NCBI GenBank assembly: GCA_021781795.1
Contig: JAJXWA010000018.1
Location: 1 to 51,739 of the forward strand
Direction of reading: 5' to 3'
Length of the DNA stretch: 51,739 nt
Source: Acidobacteriota bacterium
GTDB taxonomy: Bacteria > Acidobacteriota > Terriglobia > Terriglobales > Acidobacteriaceae
Positions within the stretch are counted from its first letter, which is position 1. Every line of letters begins with the position of its first letter. Of the stretch, positions 9,434-18,263 are shown in pieces. Both the position numbers and the translations under genes were made by a program. The notes beneath the pieces were generated by a model that worked only from the letters and a program-made list of their open reading frames with translations, searched no databases and was not told the origin of the DNA.

Positions 9434-10453
9434 CTACCTGGATTTGGTGGTGTCGAGGCGGAGGAAGCGGGCGGCGTTGTTGTAGAGGATGTCACGCTTC
9501 TGCTGGGGTGTGAGGTAGTCGGCGTTCTGGACGATGGAGATGGAATACGTCATCAGTTTGGGCCACTCCATCTGGTCGGTGCCGAACATGATGCGGTCTT
9601 CAAAACCGGCGTCGACGAGACGCTGGATGTAGCGGTTGACCTCTTTGAGCGGGTAGCTCCAGATGAGGCCGGCGACATCGACGTAGACATGGGAGTTGGC
9701 CTGGAGAAGGGTGAGCATGTTGTCGATCATGGGGTAGCCGGCGTGCATGACCTGGACGCGCAGTTTGGGGTGGCGCGCGAGGAGGTCTTCAAGCAGGAGC
9801 GGGTTGCCCATGGAGCCGCGGAATTTGGGCGAGGTGATGTTGGCGCGGCCTGAACCGCCGGTGCCCATGTGGATGGCAACGGGGATGTCGAGTTGCTCGG
9901 CGAGGGCGAAGTACTGATCGACGCTGGGATCGCTGGGTGAGAGGCCTTCGTATTGCAGGCCGATTTCGCCCATCACTTTGAAGCCGCCGGTGGTGAAGTC
10001 CTTGCGGAGCTCTTCGAGTGGGACGCGCGCGCCGGGCGTCATGCCTTCATTGAAGCTGGTGCCGGGAATGACGCGACCGGGCGCGGCATCCTGCCACTTC
10101 TTGACGCTGGCGGGATCGCCGAAGACGACGGCGGTGACGTTGAGGCGGTTCATTTCCGCGACAACGTCCTTGATGTATTCGCCTTTTGCCGAGGGGTAGA
10201 GCTTGGGCGTGCATTCTTCCTGGCTCCAGCCGAAGGGAGCTTCTTTGGTGGCGGGGTCGGAGGCGAGGAACTGCGCTGCGTTCGGGCACATGGGTCCGCC
10301 GCCGGGGAAGGACTCGTCCATGGCGTGGACGTGAACGTCAAGGACGGGCGGGACGTCGGTGGGGGTGTTCTGTGCGCGGAGGTGCGGAGAGGCTGCGAAG
10401 AAGAGGGCGAGGCCGAAGCAGGCAGGGGTCGAGCGGAAACGCGAAGGGAACAT
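9434..10453 (-). CDS. Exported metal-dependent amidohydrolase (Amidohydrolase_2 type)
   Basis: A 339-aa TIM-barrel hydrolase with a signal peptide (PACFGLALFFAASPHLRAQ, cleavage near residue 28). Metal-binding elements in order are the HxH motif in VLDVHVHAMDE (His41, His43), AIHMGTGGSG, QVMHAGYPMIDN and a C-terminal GTDQ aspartate. The family includes decarboxylases and lactonases (COG2159), and the substrate cannot be assigned. GGAGA lies about 6 bases before the ATG. It follows plsC by 57 bases on the same strand and may belong to the folC-plsC transcript. Confidence 0.8.
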   Translation of the reverse strand: MFPSRFRSTPACFGLALFFAASPHLRAQNTPTDVPPVLDVHVHAMDESFPGGGPMCPNAAQFLASDPATKEAPFGWSQEECTPKLYPSAKGEYIKDVVAEMNRLNVTAVVFGDPASVKKWQDAAPGRVIPGTSFNEGMTPGARVPLEELRKDFTTGGFKVMGEIGLQYEGLSPSDPSVDQYFALAEQLDIPVAIHMGTGGSGRANITSPKFRGSMGNPLLLEDLLARHPKLRVQVMHAGYPMIDNMLTLLQANSHVYVDVAGLIWSYPLKEVNRYIQRLVDAGFEDRIMFGTDQMEWPKLMTYSISIVQNADYLTPQQKRDILYNNAARFLRLDTTKSR

Positions 10454-10510
10454 GGGAACTCTCCTGTGGAGAGGATTGTACGGGGTGGAGGGTGCGGCTG
10501 GCTGGGGCGG

Positions 10511-11284
10511 TCAGGAGAGCTGGGGCTGCGCGGCTGCAGCGGGATCGACCTGGGCGAGGAGCTGCTGGATAGTTTCGCGGAGCTGCTGCGTGAGCTGGTC
10601 GGCGTCGCGCACGTTGAGGCCGGTGGTGGGGATGGGCTCGCCGGCGATGAGCGTGAGCGTGCCGGGATGGAAGTGATGGGTGTGGATGGGAAGCAGATCG
10701 TAGACGCCGTGAAGCGCGATGGGCACGAGCGGCACCTGGGCGCGGATGGCGAGATAGGCTGCGCCGTTCATGAATGGCTGGAGTGTGCCGTCGGCGGTGC
10801 GGCCGCCCTCAGGAAAGACGAAGAGCGGCGTGCCGGTGCGAACGGTTTTGGCCGCAGCGGCGAGGCTGGAGAGCGTGGCGCGGGGATTGTCCGTATTGAT
10901 GGGAATCTGGCCGGAGCGGTTGAGGTGCCAGCCGATGAAGGGCAGCGCCCAGAGCTCCTTTTTGGCAAGGATGCGGAACTGGAAGGGCAACGCGGAGAAG
11001 ACGACCGGCGTGTCCATGTAAGAGGTGTGGTTGGCGGCGTAGACGGCGACGGCATGCTTGCGGAGATTTTCCGCACCAAGGATGCGGAGGCGGGATGCGG
11101 CGCAGAGCAGGCAGGCACGCGCCCAGACGCGGGCGATGCGATGCTGCAGGCGGCCGTGGCGGTCGAAGAGCGATGCCGCGAGCGACAAGCTGCCGAAGAT
11201 GCCGGTGGAGAGAAAGAAGAGCGGCGCCTGCAAGACGTTGCTGCGCCAACGGGCTAGGCGCGGCATGGGGTTGGGGCGGCTCAT
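10511..11284 (-). CDS. plsC: 1-acyl-sn-glycerol-3-phosphate acyltransferase
   Basis: Adds the second acyl chain to lysophosphatidic acid, giving phosphatidic acid for membrane lipids. The catalytic H-x4-D box is present (NHTSYMDTPVV), as is the glycerol-phosphate-binding block FPEGGRTADG and the later hydrophobic VPLVPIALHG. At 257 aa it has the usual length. The start codon overlaps the folC stop (ATGA at 11281-11284), indicating translational coupling. A hydrophobic segment near residues 15-35 suggests membrane association. Confidence 0.9.
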   Translation of the reverse strand: MSRPNPMPRLARWRSNVLQAPLFFLSTGIFGSLSLAASLFDRHGRLQHRIARVWARACLLCAASRLRILGAENLRKHAVAVYAANHTSYMDTPVVFSALPFQFRILAKKELWALPFIGWHLNRSGQIPINTDNPRATLSSLAAAAKTVRTGTPLFVFPEGGRTADGTLQPFMNGAAYLAIRAQVPLVPIALHGVYDLLPIHTHHFHPGTLTLIAGEPIPTTGLNVRDADQLTQQLRETIQQLLAQVDPAAAAQPQLS

Positions 11285-12657
11285 GCGGAGGCTGCTCCGA
11301 TGGACGCTGGGGCAGGCGTGAGCAGCAAGGCGCGGGCTTCACCGACGAGATAGACGGAACCGGAGACGACGATGAGGCCGCCGGGCGCAGTGGCGGCGCG
11401 GGCCTGCTCGATGGCGTGGGCGACGGAATCGGCGGCGACGGCTGGCGTGCCTGTCGATTGCGCGGCGGCAAGGAGATCGGCAAGCGGCGTGGCGCGCGGG
11501 CTGTGGATGGGCGCGAAGACGACGCGGTCGAAGAGCGGGAAGAGAATCTGCGCGAGTTCGGCGACGGGCTTGTCGCGCAGGCAACTGAAGACGAGTGTGC
11601 GTGAAGGCGCGGATTCAAGCTGCGTGCGCAGGCTGGCGCGCAAGGCCCATGCGCCAGCGGGATTGTGGGCGACGTCGAGGACCCACTGCGCCACCTGCGG
11701 TGGGGCGGAGCCTTGAGAGGATGGCGGCGAGATGACCTCAAGACGGCCGGGCCAGCGCGTGGCGTGGATGCCGCGCTGGATGGCGGCGGGTGTGATGGGC
11801 AGGGCGTGGTGCGTGGCCAGCTCGACGGCGGCGGCGATGGCGAGGGCGACATTGCGGTGCTGGTGCGCGCCGTGGAGCGGCGAGTCAATCGTGATGCGCG
11901 CGCCGAGGACCTCGAGCGAGTAAGGCGCGGAGGGGTCGGCGGTGTGCGCAGGCATGTGGGACGTGGCGCTGACGCCGCGCACGCCAAGCTGGACGGCGAC
12001 TTCACCGATGGCCTGGTTAGCCTCAGGGTGCTGCGGCAGGGTGATGAGAGTGCCGCCCTGGCGCAGGATCCCGGCCTTCTCGTGGGCGATGGCGGCGATG
12101 GTGGAGCCGAGCCACTCGGTGTGGTCGAGCGAAATGTCGGTGATGATGGAGAGCACGGGGTCGACGATGTTGGTTGCGTCGAGGCGGCCGCCCATGCCGA
12201 CCTCGAGGACGGCGAAGTCGATGGATTGCTCGGCGAAGTAGAGGAAGGCGAGCGCGGTGAGCGTCTCAAAGAAGCTGGGGTGCTGGGGCAGGCGGCCGGA
12301 CTGGACGAGGGCGAGCGCGGTATCGTGCACGCGGAAGAAGAGGCGGGCGAAGTCGGCGTCGGCGATGTCGGCACCAGAGATGCGGATGCGCTCGTTGGGG
12401 CGCTCGAGGTGGGGCGAGGTGTAGAGACCGGTGCGCAGGCCGGACTCGCGGAGGATGGCGGCGAGCGTGGCAGCGGTGGAGCCCTTGCCGTTGGTGCCGG
12501 CGATGAGCACAGAGGGAAAGCGGCGGTGCGGGTTGCCGAGGGCGTCAAGGAGCGCGGCGATTTCGTCGAGCGAGAACTTGCGGCGGGCATGGCCGGGCTG
12601 GGTGTGCAGCTCGGGCGTCATGGCGCTGAGCAGATCGATGGCCGCGGCGTAAGACAT
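11281..12657 (-). CDS. folC: Folylpolyglutamate synthase / dihydrofolate synthase
   Basis: An ATP-dependent ligase that adds glutamate to dihydropteroate and folates. Seen: the Mur-ligase-type P-loop GTNGKGSTAATLAAILRESG, the following LYTSPHLERPNERIRISG, the central IVDPVLSIITDISLDHTEWLG with its metal-binding His, and the C-terminal domain with WVLDVAHNPAGA. Length is 458 aa. No Shine-Dalgarno is obvious. On the minus strand a TATACT box (12667-12672) lies only 9 bases before the ATG, so the leader may be very short; no matching -35 was found. Confidence 0.92.
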   Translation of the reverse strand: MSYAAAIDLLSAMTPELHTQPGHARRKFSLDEIAALLDALGNPHRRFPSVLIAGTNGKGSTAATLAAILRESGLRTGLYTSPHLERPNERIRISGADIADADFARLFFRVHDTALALVQSGRLPQHPSFFETLTALAFLYFAEQSIDFAVLEVGMGGRLDATNIVDPVLSIITDISLDHTEWLGSTIAAIAHEKAGILRQGGTLITLPQHPEANQAIGEVAVQLGVRGVSATSHMPAHTADPSAPYSLEVLGARITIDSPLHGAHQHRNVALAIAAAVELATHHALPITPAAIQRGIHATRWPGRLEVISPPSSQGSAPPQVAQWVLDVAHNPAGAWALRASLRTQLESAPSRTLVFSCLRDKPVAELAQILFPLFDRVVFAPIHSPRATPLADLLAAAQSTGTPAVAADSVAHAIEQARAATAPGGLIVVSGSVYLVGEARALLLTPAPASIGAASA

Positions 12658-12758
12658 GGAAACTTCAGTATAGAAGGCGGGGCGATGCGGGCCGGCGGAA
12701 ACGGATGGCGTGCTGCGCGTATCTAATGATGTGGAGAGAGATTAAGGAAAGGTGCGGG

Positions 12759-13280
12759 ATGGTGAAGAGGCCGTGGTTGCGATGGGGCATTGAGGCGGCA
12801 ATGGCGGTGTGGCTGGCGGCGATGCTCTGGTACCGGTTTGTGCCGGCGCGGGCCACGGCGCCGACGGCGGAGAATGCAAAGGCGTTTACGCTGACGGGGC
12901 TGGATGGGAAGCCGATTGCGCCGGTGGTCTACCAGGGCAAGGCGATGGTGGTGAACTTCTGGGCGCCGTGGTGCGCACCGTGCCGGCTGGAGATTCCGTG
13001 GCTACAGAAATTGCAGGCGGAGAATGGCGGGCGGCTGGTGGTGGTGGGCGTGGTGGCCGATGCGCGGGAGTATGCGCATGCCGAGGCGATGATGCGGCAG
13101 AAGGGCGTGACGTATCTGCTGGCGCAGGACTCGCCGGAGATGGAACGGGCGTTTGGCAGCCCGGCGGCGCTGCCGACGAGCTTTTACCTGACGCCCTCGG
13201 CGCACGTGGCGCACACGGTGAGCGGGATTGTGCCGCAGTACATGATGCGGAAGTATGCGGACGATGCGATGGGTCGATAG
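12759..13280 (+). CDS. Membrane-anchored TlpA-like thiol-disulfide oxidoreductase
   Basis: A thioredoxin-fold protein of about 173 aa facing the periplasm. A single N-terminal membrane segment (GIEAAMAVWLAAMLWYRFV) precedes the TlpA/ResA-type domain: FTLTGLDGKPIAPVVYQGKAMVVNFWAPWCAPCRLEIPWLQ. The CxxC redox motif is WCAPC, and the cis-Pro loop is ALPTSFYL. Such proteins reduce apocytochrome c or other exported thiols, which would suit the multiheme cytochrome at 49.5 kb, though no direct link is visible. I chose ATG 12759 because AGGAAAGG lies about 6 bases upstream; an upstream in-frame ATG at 12705 lacks such a site. Confidence 0.85.
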   Translation: MVKRPWLRWGIEAAMAVWLAAMLWYRFVPARATAPTAENAKAFTLTGLDGKPIAPVVYQGKAMVVNFWAPWCAPCRLEIPWLQKLQAENGGRLVVVGVVADAREYAHAEAMMRQKGVTYLLAQDSPEMERAFGSPAALPTSFYLTPSAHVAHTVSGIVPQYMMRKYADDAMGR

Positions 13281-13302
13281 GTTGAGTTCGTTGCTCTCCC
13301 GT

Positions 13303-13386
13303 GTCCCATAAGCGGGACTTCGGGCACCCGGCGTGGGAGTGAGCCTGTCCCCACTCATGCGTGAAAGACGCGCATGAATGGGGGAC
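13303..13386. repeat. Clustered hairpins (REP-like) between convergent genes
   Basis: Two hairpins lie in the gap between the converging TlpA and HEPN-like genes. The first is GTCCC-ATAAGC-GGGAC (13303-13318). The second is larger: GTCCCC at 13347-13352 pairs with GGGGAC at 13381-13386, and an inner CATGCG/CGCATG pair closes a short A-rich loop. The second is palindromic enough to end transcription from either side. The dense structure looks like an interspersed intergenic repeat, but I found only one copy in this window. Confidence 0.5.
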
Positions 13387-13398
13387 CCGCATGGGTAG

Positions 13399-14205
13399 TT
13401 ACGGCTGCAGCAGGAGTTCGAGGGCGCGGCGGGCGTGCTGGAGGCAGGTGCGGGCTTCTTCTTCGGTGAGGAGGCCCTGGTGGACGGCGCGCTTGCCGGT
13501 GTCGTTGACCTTGTTGGCGACGGCGGGGAAGGCGGGGTCGATGCCGGTGAGCTGGAGGTTGTTGTTGACCTCGTGGAGGAGGTTGCCGAGGGTGGCGGCG
13601 TTGCGGTAGCGCGTGCGGAGGAGGCGGGTGAGCGACGCGGGGAGGCGCTGCTTGAGGGCTTCTTCGAGGACCGAACGACACATGACGGCGCAGGCGGTGA
13701 AGAGGCCGTAGAAGTAGCAGCGGGTAGCCTCGTCGAGGTAGCGGTCAGCGTCGTGGCTGGCGGGCGCGGCGACGATGCACTCGCGGAGGTGGGCGGCGCG
13801 GTCGGCGGCGGGCTCGACGAGGTCGAGGAGTTCGAAGGCGAAGGCGGTGCGGAGCAGGTCGTTCTGCTGGGCGTCGAGTGCGTGCTGAATCTGCTGCCAG
13901 GCGGGGGGGACGCGGGCGGCGGGCTGGAGGCGGGTGAGCGAGGTGAGGCGCTGGCGGGCGTGCTGGACGAAGCCATGGTGCATCTGCTGCGCGAGCTGCT
14001 GCCAGCCATTGATGAAGGCCTGGGGGTTCTGGCGGTAGCTCTGGCGGAGCTCGTCGTAGACGACGGGGGGCAGGACGGCGCGGAGGCGGGCGAGGCGGCC
14101 GGTGCGGGCGAGCTCGGCGATGGAGTGGCAGAAGTCGCGGCCGGGAGCCTGCGCGGCGGAGAGCGCGACGAGCTGGTGGCGGAGGATGTGGAGCGGGATG
14201 GGCAT
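13399..14205 (-). CDS. Hypothetical protein with DUF4145/HEPN-like C-terminal half
   Basis: A 268-aa soluble protein I cannot assign. The N-terminal half is helical (an ARLRAVLPPVVYDELRQSYRQNPQAFINGWQQLAQQMHHGF region). The C-terminal half (about 150-268) resembles DUF4145/HEPN helical bundles: YLDEATRCYFYGLFTACAVMCRSVLEEALKQRL, then a second helix pair ending in EEEARTCLQHARRALELLLQP. HEPN-type domains often bind RNA or nucleotides, but the RNase motif R-x4-6-H is not clear, so activity is unproven. It is monocistronic by position, with 142 bases separating it from ruvA. Confidence 0.6.
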   Translation of the reverse strand: MPIPLHILRHQLVALSAAQAPGRDFCHSIAELARTGRLARLRAVLPPVVYDELRQSYRQNPQAFINGWQQLAQQMHHGFVQHARQRLTSLTRLQPAARVPPAWQQIQHALDAQQNDLLRTAFAFELLDLVEPAADRAAHLRECIVAAPASHDADRYLDEATRCYFYGLFTACAVMCRSVLEEALKQRLPASLTRLLRTRYRNAATLGNLLHEVNNNLQLTGIDPAFPAVANKVNDTGKRAVHQGLLTEEEARTCLQHARRALELLLQP

Positions 14206-14347
14206 GGCGGTGGGCCTGTGTTGATTGTGCGGCGGCGGGGGGGGTGTGCGGGGTGAGAAGTGGCACTGCGCGGCGTGGTGGTGTGCCGGATTGGGATGAG
14301 TGCAGGGGTGGGAATAATGAGAGCGCGCGGAGGGGCGCGTGCTGGAC

Positions 14348-14938
14348 TCAGCGGATGAGCTTGAGCGCGGCGCGGAAGAGGGCGTCGAAGTTGGCGGTGA
14401 CGGATTCGTCTTTGCCGGCGGCCTGCTCGATGGCTTTTTCGGCGGCGGGGCGCTGGTAGCCGAGGTTTACGAGGGCGGAGAGCACGTCTTCGACGGCGAC
14501 GCCGTGGACGGTGGCGGGCGTGGGGGCGACGGCGAAGTCTTCGAGCTTGTCTTTCAATTCGACGACGAGGCGCTCGGCGAGCTTCTTGCCGACGCCGGGA
14601 ATGCGGGTGAGTTGCGCATGGTCTTGCGCGCGGATGGCCTGCACGGTGCGTTCGCTGGAAAGGCCGCTGAGGATCTTGATGGCGAGCTTGGGGCCAACGC
14701 CGCTGACGGTGATGAGGCGCTCGAAGAGGCGCTTCTCTTCGCGGTCGAGGAAGCCGAAGAGGGCGATGGCGTCGTCGCTGACCTGGGTGTGGATGTAGAG
14801 CCCGGCCTCGGCCCCGAGCGAGGGCAGCGCCGTGAAGGTGGGCACGGAGATGACGACGTCGTAGCCGACGCCGGCGCATTCGACGATGGCCTGGCCGGGT
14901 TCCTTGTGGATGAGCTTGCCGCGCAGGTGAGCGATCAT
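14348..14938 (-). CDS. ruvA: Holliday junction branch-migration protein RuvA
   Basis: Binds four-way DNA junctions and recruits the RuvB motor. The 196-aa length is standard. Seen: the OB-fold start MIAHLRGKLIHKEPGQAIVECAGVGYDV, FLDREEKRLFERLITVSGVGPKLAIKILS and the second helix-hairpin-helix IPGVGKKLAERLVVELKDKL, then a linker and the C-terminal three-helix RuvB-binding domain (DVLSALVNLGYQRPAAEKAIE). It follows the Kbl-like gene by 6 bases, so the two are probably co-transcribed. ruvB and ruvC are not in the window. Confidence 0.95.
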   Translation of the reverse strand: MIAHLRGKLIHKEPGQAIVECAGVGYDVVISVPTFTALPSLGAEAGLYIHTQVSDDAIALFGFLDREEKRLFERLITVSGVGPKLAIKILSGLSSERTVQAIRAQDHAQLTRIPGVGKKLAERLVVELKDKLEDFAVAPTPATVHGVAVEDVLSALVNLGYQRPAAEKAIEQAAGKDESVTANFDALFRAALKLIR

Positions 14939-14944
14939 TGGTTG

Positions 14945-16159
14945 CTATTGTAGAAGGCCCATGCGCTTGGCGACGCGCTCGAGGGTTTCGAGGGCGCGGT
15001 CCATCTGCGCGTGCGTGTGCTCGCTGGTGAGGATGAGCCGGATGCGCGCCTTGCCCTCGGGCACGGTGGGGAAGGCGATGCCGGTGCCCATGACGCCCTC
15101 CTCGAAGAGCGCGCGCGAGTACTCCATGGCGGCGCGGCCCTCGCCGATGATGACGGGTGTGATGGGCGTCTCCGTGGCCGGGGTGTTGACGCCGCCGATG
15201 TTGAAGCCGGCGCGGCGCAGCTCGCCCTGGAAGTAGCGCGTGTTGGCCCAGAGGCGCTCGATGCGCTCGGGCTCACCCTCCAGAATGTCGAAGGCGGCGA
15301 TGCAGGTGGCGGCCACTGAGGGCGGATGCGACGTAGAGAAAAGGAACGGGCGGGCGCGGTGGTAGAGATAGTCGATGAGATCGCGGCTGCCGCAGACGTA
15401 GCCGCCGAGCGCGCCGATGGCTTTCGATAACGTGCCCACCTGCACATCGACGCGGCCATGCATGCCGAAGTGGTCGATGCTGCCGCGGCCGTTGCGGCCG
15501 AGGACGCCGGAGGCGTGCGCGTCATCGACCATCATGATGGCGCCGTACTTCTCGGCGAGCGCGGCGAGCTTGTCCACGGGGCCGATGTCGCCGTCCATGG
15601 AGAAGACGCCGTCGGTGATGACGAGCTTGTGGCCCGGTTCGCTGGCGACTTCTTTAAGCAGCTCTTCGCAATGGGCGAAGTCTTTATGGCGAAAGACCTT
15701 GATCTTGGCGCGGGAGAGGCGCGCGCCATCGATGATGCTGGCGTGATTGAGCTCGTCGGAGAGGATGAAGTCCTCTTTGCCGAGGATGGCGCTCACGGTG
15801 CCGGCGTTTGCGGCGAAGCCGCTCTGGAAGACGACGCAGGCCTCGACGTTTTTGAAGCGGGCGATGCGCTCTTCGAGCTCCATGTGGATGCGCATGGTGC
15901 CGGCGATCGTGCGAACCGCTCCGGAGCCGACGCCGTAGGTGCGCGTGGCGGCGATCGCTGCCTCGATGAGTTTGGGGTGGTTGGCCAGGCCGAGGTAGTT
16001 GTTGCTGGCGAGGTTGATGACTTCGCGGCCGTCGTAATGGCAGACCGGGGCCTGCTGGTCATCGAGCACGCGCAGGCGGAAGTGGGTGCCTTTGGCCTTG
16101 AGTTCGTTGAGTGCGGCGGTGAGGTAGGCGAGCTGCGGGCGGGTAGCGGTCTCAGGCAT
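14945..16159 (-). CDS. kbl: Glycine C-acetyltransferase / alpha-oxoamine synthase (Kbl-like)
   Basis: A PLP enzyme that condenses an acyl-CoA with an amino acid; the best fit is 2-amino-3-ketobutyrate CoA ligase in threonine breakdown. Seen: SNNYLGLANHPKLIEAA, FSMDGDIGP, DDAHASGVLGRNGRGS, and the PLP lysine in GTLSKAIGALGGYVCG. The ORF could begin 129 bases earlier, but ATG 16159 follows GAGGTG by 7 bases and gives 404 aa, the family length (about 398). No threonine dehydrogenase lies beside it, so 8-amino-7-oxononanoate synthase or another alpha-oxoamine synthase remains possible. Confidence 0.82.
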   Translation of the reverse strand: MPETATRPQLAYLTAALNELKAKGTHFRLRVLDDQQAPVCHYDGREVINLASNNYLGLANHPKLIEAAIAATRTYGVGSGAVRTIAGTMRIHMELEERIARFKNVEACVVFQSGFAANAGTVSAILGKEDFILSDELNHASIIDGARLSRAKIKVFRHKDFAHCEELLKEVASEPGHKLVITDGVFSMDGDIGPVDKLAALAEKYGAIMMVDDAHASGVLGRNGRGSIDHFGMHGRVDVQVGTLSKAIGALGGYVCGSRDLIDYLYHRARPFLFSTSHPPSVAATCIAAFDILEGEPERIERLWANTRYFQGELRRAGFNIGGVNTPATETPITPVIIGEGRAAMEYSRALFEEGVMGTGIAFPTVPEGKARIRLILTSEHTHAQMDRALETLERVAKRMGLLQ

Positions 16160-16229
16160 GGCGTTGCACCTCAAAGAGAAAGCATAGCGCGGCGCGGCGA
16201 GAAGCGGATGTGAGCTGAGGTGCGGCGAG

Positions 16230-16610
16230 TCAGGCGAGGAACCAGTCCCACTGCTCGGGCGTGAGCGGCACGACCGAGAGGCGGCCAATGACGAGCAGCG
16301 GCGAGCCGGCGAAGAGCGGCTCGGCCTTGATGGCGGCGAGGGTCTTGGGATGCTTGAGGCGCTTGCCGGCCTTGACCTTGACGAGGGGGACCTTGGGGTC
16401 GGTGGGGTCGATGCTGACCACTGAGCCCGTGCCGACGGCGGTACGCTGGTCGCCGGTGTGGTAGAAGATCCACTTCGCGCCGGGTTTCATCTCGCGCAGG
16501 TGCTTGACGGCGGTGGGGTTGGTGACGCCGTCCCAGATGGTCTCCTTGTCGCGGAGGAAGTCGTCGAAGGAGTAAACATCGGGCTCGGTCTTGAAGAGGA
16601 AGCAGGCCAT
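16230..16610 (-). CDS. EVE-domain protein
   Basis: A small soluble protein of 126 aa that is almost entirely an EVE domain: MACFLFKTEPDVYSFDDFLRD, WDGVTNPTAVKHLREMKPGAKWIFYHTG, then VVPLTPEQWDWFLA. EVE domains are PUA-like folds thought to recognise modified bases in DNA or RNA; related human THYN1 reads modified cytosine. The start at 16610 fits the family N-terminus, though no good ribosome site precedes it. It stands 70 bases upstream of the kbl start on the same strand. Confidence 0.85.
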   Translation of the reverse strand: MACFLFKTEPDVYSFDDFLRDKETIWDGVTNPTAVKHLREMKPGAKWIFYHTGDQRTAVGTGSVVSIDPTDPKVPLVKVKAGKRLKHPKTLAAIKAEPLFAGSPLLVIGRLSVVPLTPEQWDWFLA

Positions 16611-16729
16611 GGGGGCAGGATACACGAGGGGCGGAAATGGGCGCGGGTGAAGCTGCATGGCCGATCATCTAACCAAAGCACGGACCGTTGTTACGACATA
16701 GGGGTACTCAATCCTGAGGTATAGTTACG

Positions 16730-18214
16730 GTGATGCACGACAGGCTCCTTAAGTCTGCGCCCGCCTTCTGCACCTTCTGTTCAGTCCTGTTGATTTGTCC
16801 TTTGGTTCTAGCGCAGGTATCTCCATCCGATCAGCAATCTGAGCCAGTGATGGTGTTACACGTCGAGTCGCACGAAGCTGTAATCGACGTGATCGCGCGT
16901 GATCGCAACAACCTGCCGATCGCGAATCTGGCTGCCAACGAGTTCCAGGTCTACGAGATTCCCAGGCATGGCCGGCCGATTTCCCGCCGCATTCTCTACA
17001 TTCGGACGATCGACCCGGGACGAAAAAACGAAGGGGCAGATGGATCAAGCGACTTTCACGTCAGCACTGGCGCGGTTTGCGCTCTGGACGCTGTGCTTCA
17101 TTACCAGATCGCCATACCGGCATCTTCTGACCCCGGCTATCACACCATTCTTGTGAAGACCACAAGGCAGCATGTCAACCTGGTTTTCCGTCGGCAGTAC
17201 TATGTCGGCTTGAACAGGAAAAGCGTCACGGCGAAGGACCTGAAGCGGCTCGTCACTCCGGACGCATTGGAGGAGGCAGCCTGCTATCACTCGCTCACAC
17301 CGCCGACCCTTGAACTTACTGCTACGGTGATCGAGGCTCGGGGTGGAAATTCTACGCGCTACTCTGTCGCGATCAAGCCGGAGTCGCTCAACGACATTGG
17401 TGTATACGGTGCGGTTCCGCGCGTTCAGCTTGATTTTGGCGTGTGCGTTTTCGATACAGATGGCGAAGTAGCGCGCTATCTGCATTCGTCTGTCGATCAC
17501 CGACTGAATTCAGCCGATATGGAACGCCTGCGAAGCCGAGGCTTTGTCAGCTTGCTGGAAGCACCTGGAAGTGAGCCACCTGCGCTGGCGCGTTTGGCTG
17601 TGCTGGACCGTACCACGGGAAATATGGGGGTGGTTGATGTGTCGCGACCCCTCCCGGTAGCATTTCAAAAGAGCCACGGAGAGAAAAGGAAAAAACTTAT
17701 CGGCGACATTCGTGCATTCGGCTCAGTCACGCCCGCCGAAGACGCCTTCTGTGGCGACGTTTATGAACTTCCTGTCGGCGCGGTATCCCTTTACGAGCTT
17801 GGCGAACACGACCCAATTGGCTCGATCTACACCAACACGCTTGACGTCCCCAACGAGGACATTACGCACGTGGGTGGCATTCCGGGCATCACGCACAGCA
17901 GCGTCTGGTTCGGGATTGATTATTACGGCAAGTTCTATGTGACCCAGCCGGGCGAGTATGCCTTCGAACTTCAATCCGACGATGGCTCGATCCTGGAAAT
18001 CGATAACGACCGTCTGATCGATCTGGATGGAGCCCACCCTGTCGCCAAGCGAACTGCTCAAGACACACTTTCAGTTGGGTGGCATTCGATCCATGTGCCG
18101 TACTTTCAGGGGCCCCCAACGGCGTTGGCACTTGTCCTGCAGATCCAGCCGCCGGGCCAAACCATGCGCCCGTTCAATCTCAATGAGTTTGTGCCTCCGG
18201 CGACAAAGCCGTGA
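16730..18214 (+). CDS. Exported protein with VWFA-related flanks and a C-terminal PA14 domain
   Basis: A 494-aa secreted protein. After a signal peptide (APAFCTFCSVLLICPLVLAQ), residues about 35-90 match the beta-rich lead-in of 'VWFA-related' proteins (AVIDVIARDRNNLPIANLAANEFQVYEI). Residues about 180-300 resemble the tail of the same family (VQLDFGVCVFDTDGEVARYLHSSVDH, then RLAVLDRTTGNMGVVDVSRPLPV). The VWA fold expected between them is absent. Residues about 350-485 form a PA14-like domain (GSIYTNTLDVPNEDIT, FGIDYYGKFYVTQPGEYAFELQSDDGSILEIDN). GTG 16730 lies 9 bases after GAGGT; ATG 16733 is the alternative. Base composition is visibly less GC-rich than its neighbours. Confidence 0.7.
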   Translation: MMHDRLLKSAPAFCTFCSVLLICPLVLAQVSPSDQQSEPVMVLHVESHEAVIDVIARDRNNLPIANLAANEFQVYEIPRHGRPISRRILYIRTIDPGRKNEGADGSSDFHVSTGAVCALDAVLHYQIAIPASSDPGYHTILVKTTRQHVNLVFRRQYYVGLNRKSVTAKDLKRLVTPDALEEAACYHSLTPPTLELTATVIEARGGNSTRYSVAIKPESLNDIGVYGAVPRVQLDFGVCVFDTDGEVARYLHSSVDHRLNSADMERLRSRGFVSLLEAPGSEPPALARLAVLDRTTGNMGVVDVSRPLPVAFQKSHGEKRKKLIGDIRAFGSVTPAEDAFCGDVYELPVGAVSLYELGEHDPIGSIYTNTLDVPNEDITHVGGIPGITHSSVWFGIDYYGKFYVTQPGEYAFELQSDDGSILEIDNDRLIDLDGAHPVAKRTAQDTLSVGWHSIHVPYFQGPPTALALVLQIQPPGQTMRPFNLNEFVPPATKP

Positions 18215-18263
18215 GGCGGGAAACTGGTTCGGATAGGTGCGGGGCCGTTACAATCTAAAGGAT

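Noticed and set aside
13002..14879. Long open frame on the minus strand antisense to or overlapping known genes
   Set aside because: Low-complexity Arg/Pro/Ala-rich translation typical of the GC-rich shadow of TlpA, the HEPN-like gene and ruvA.
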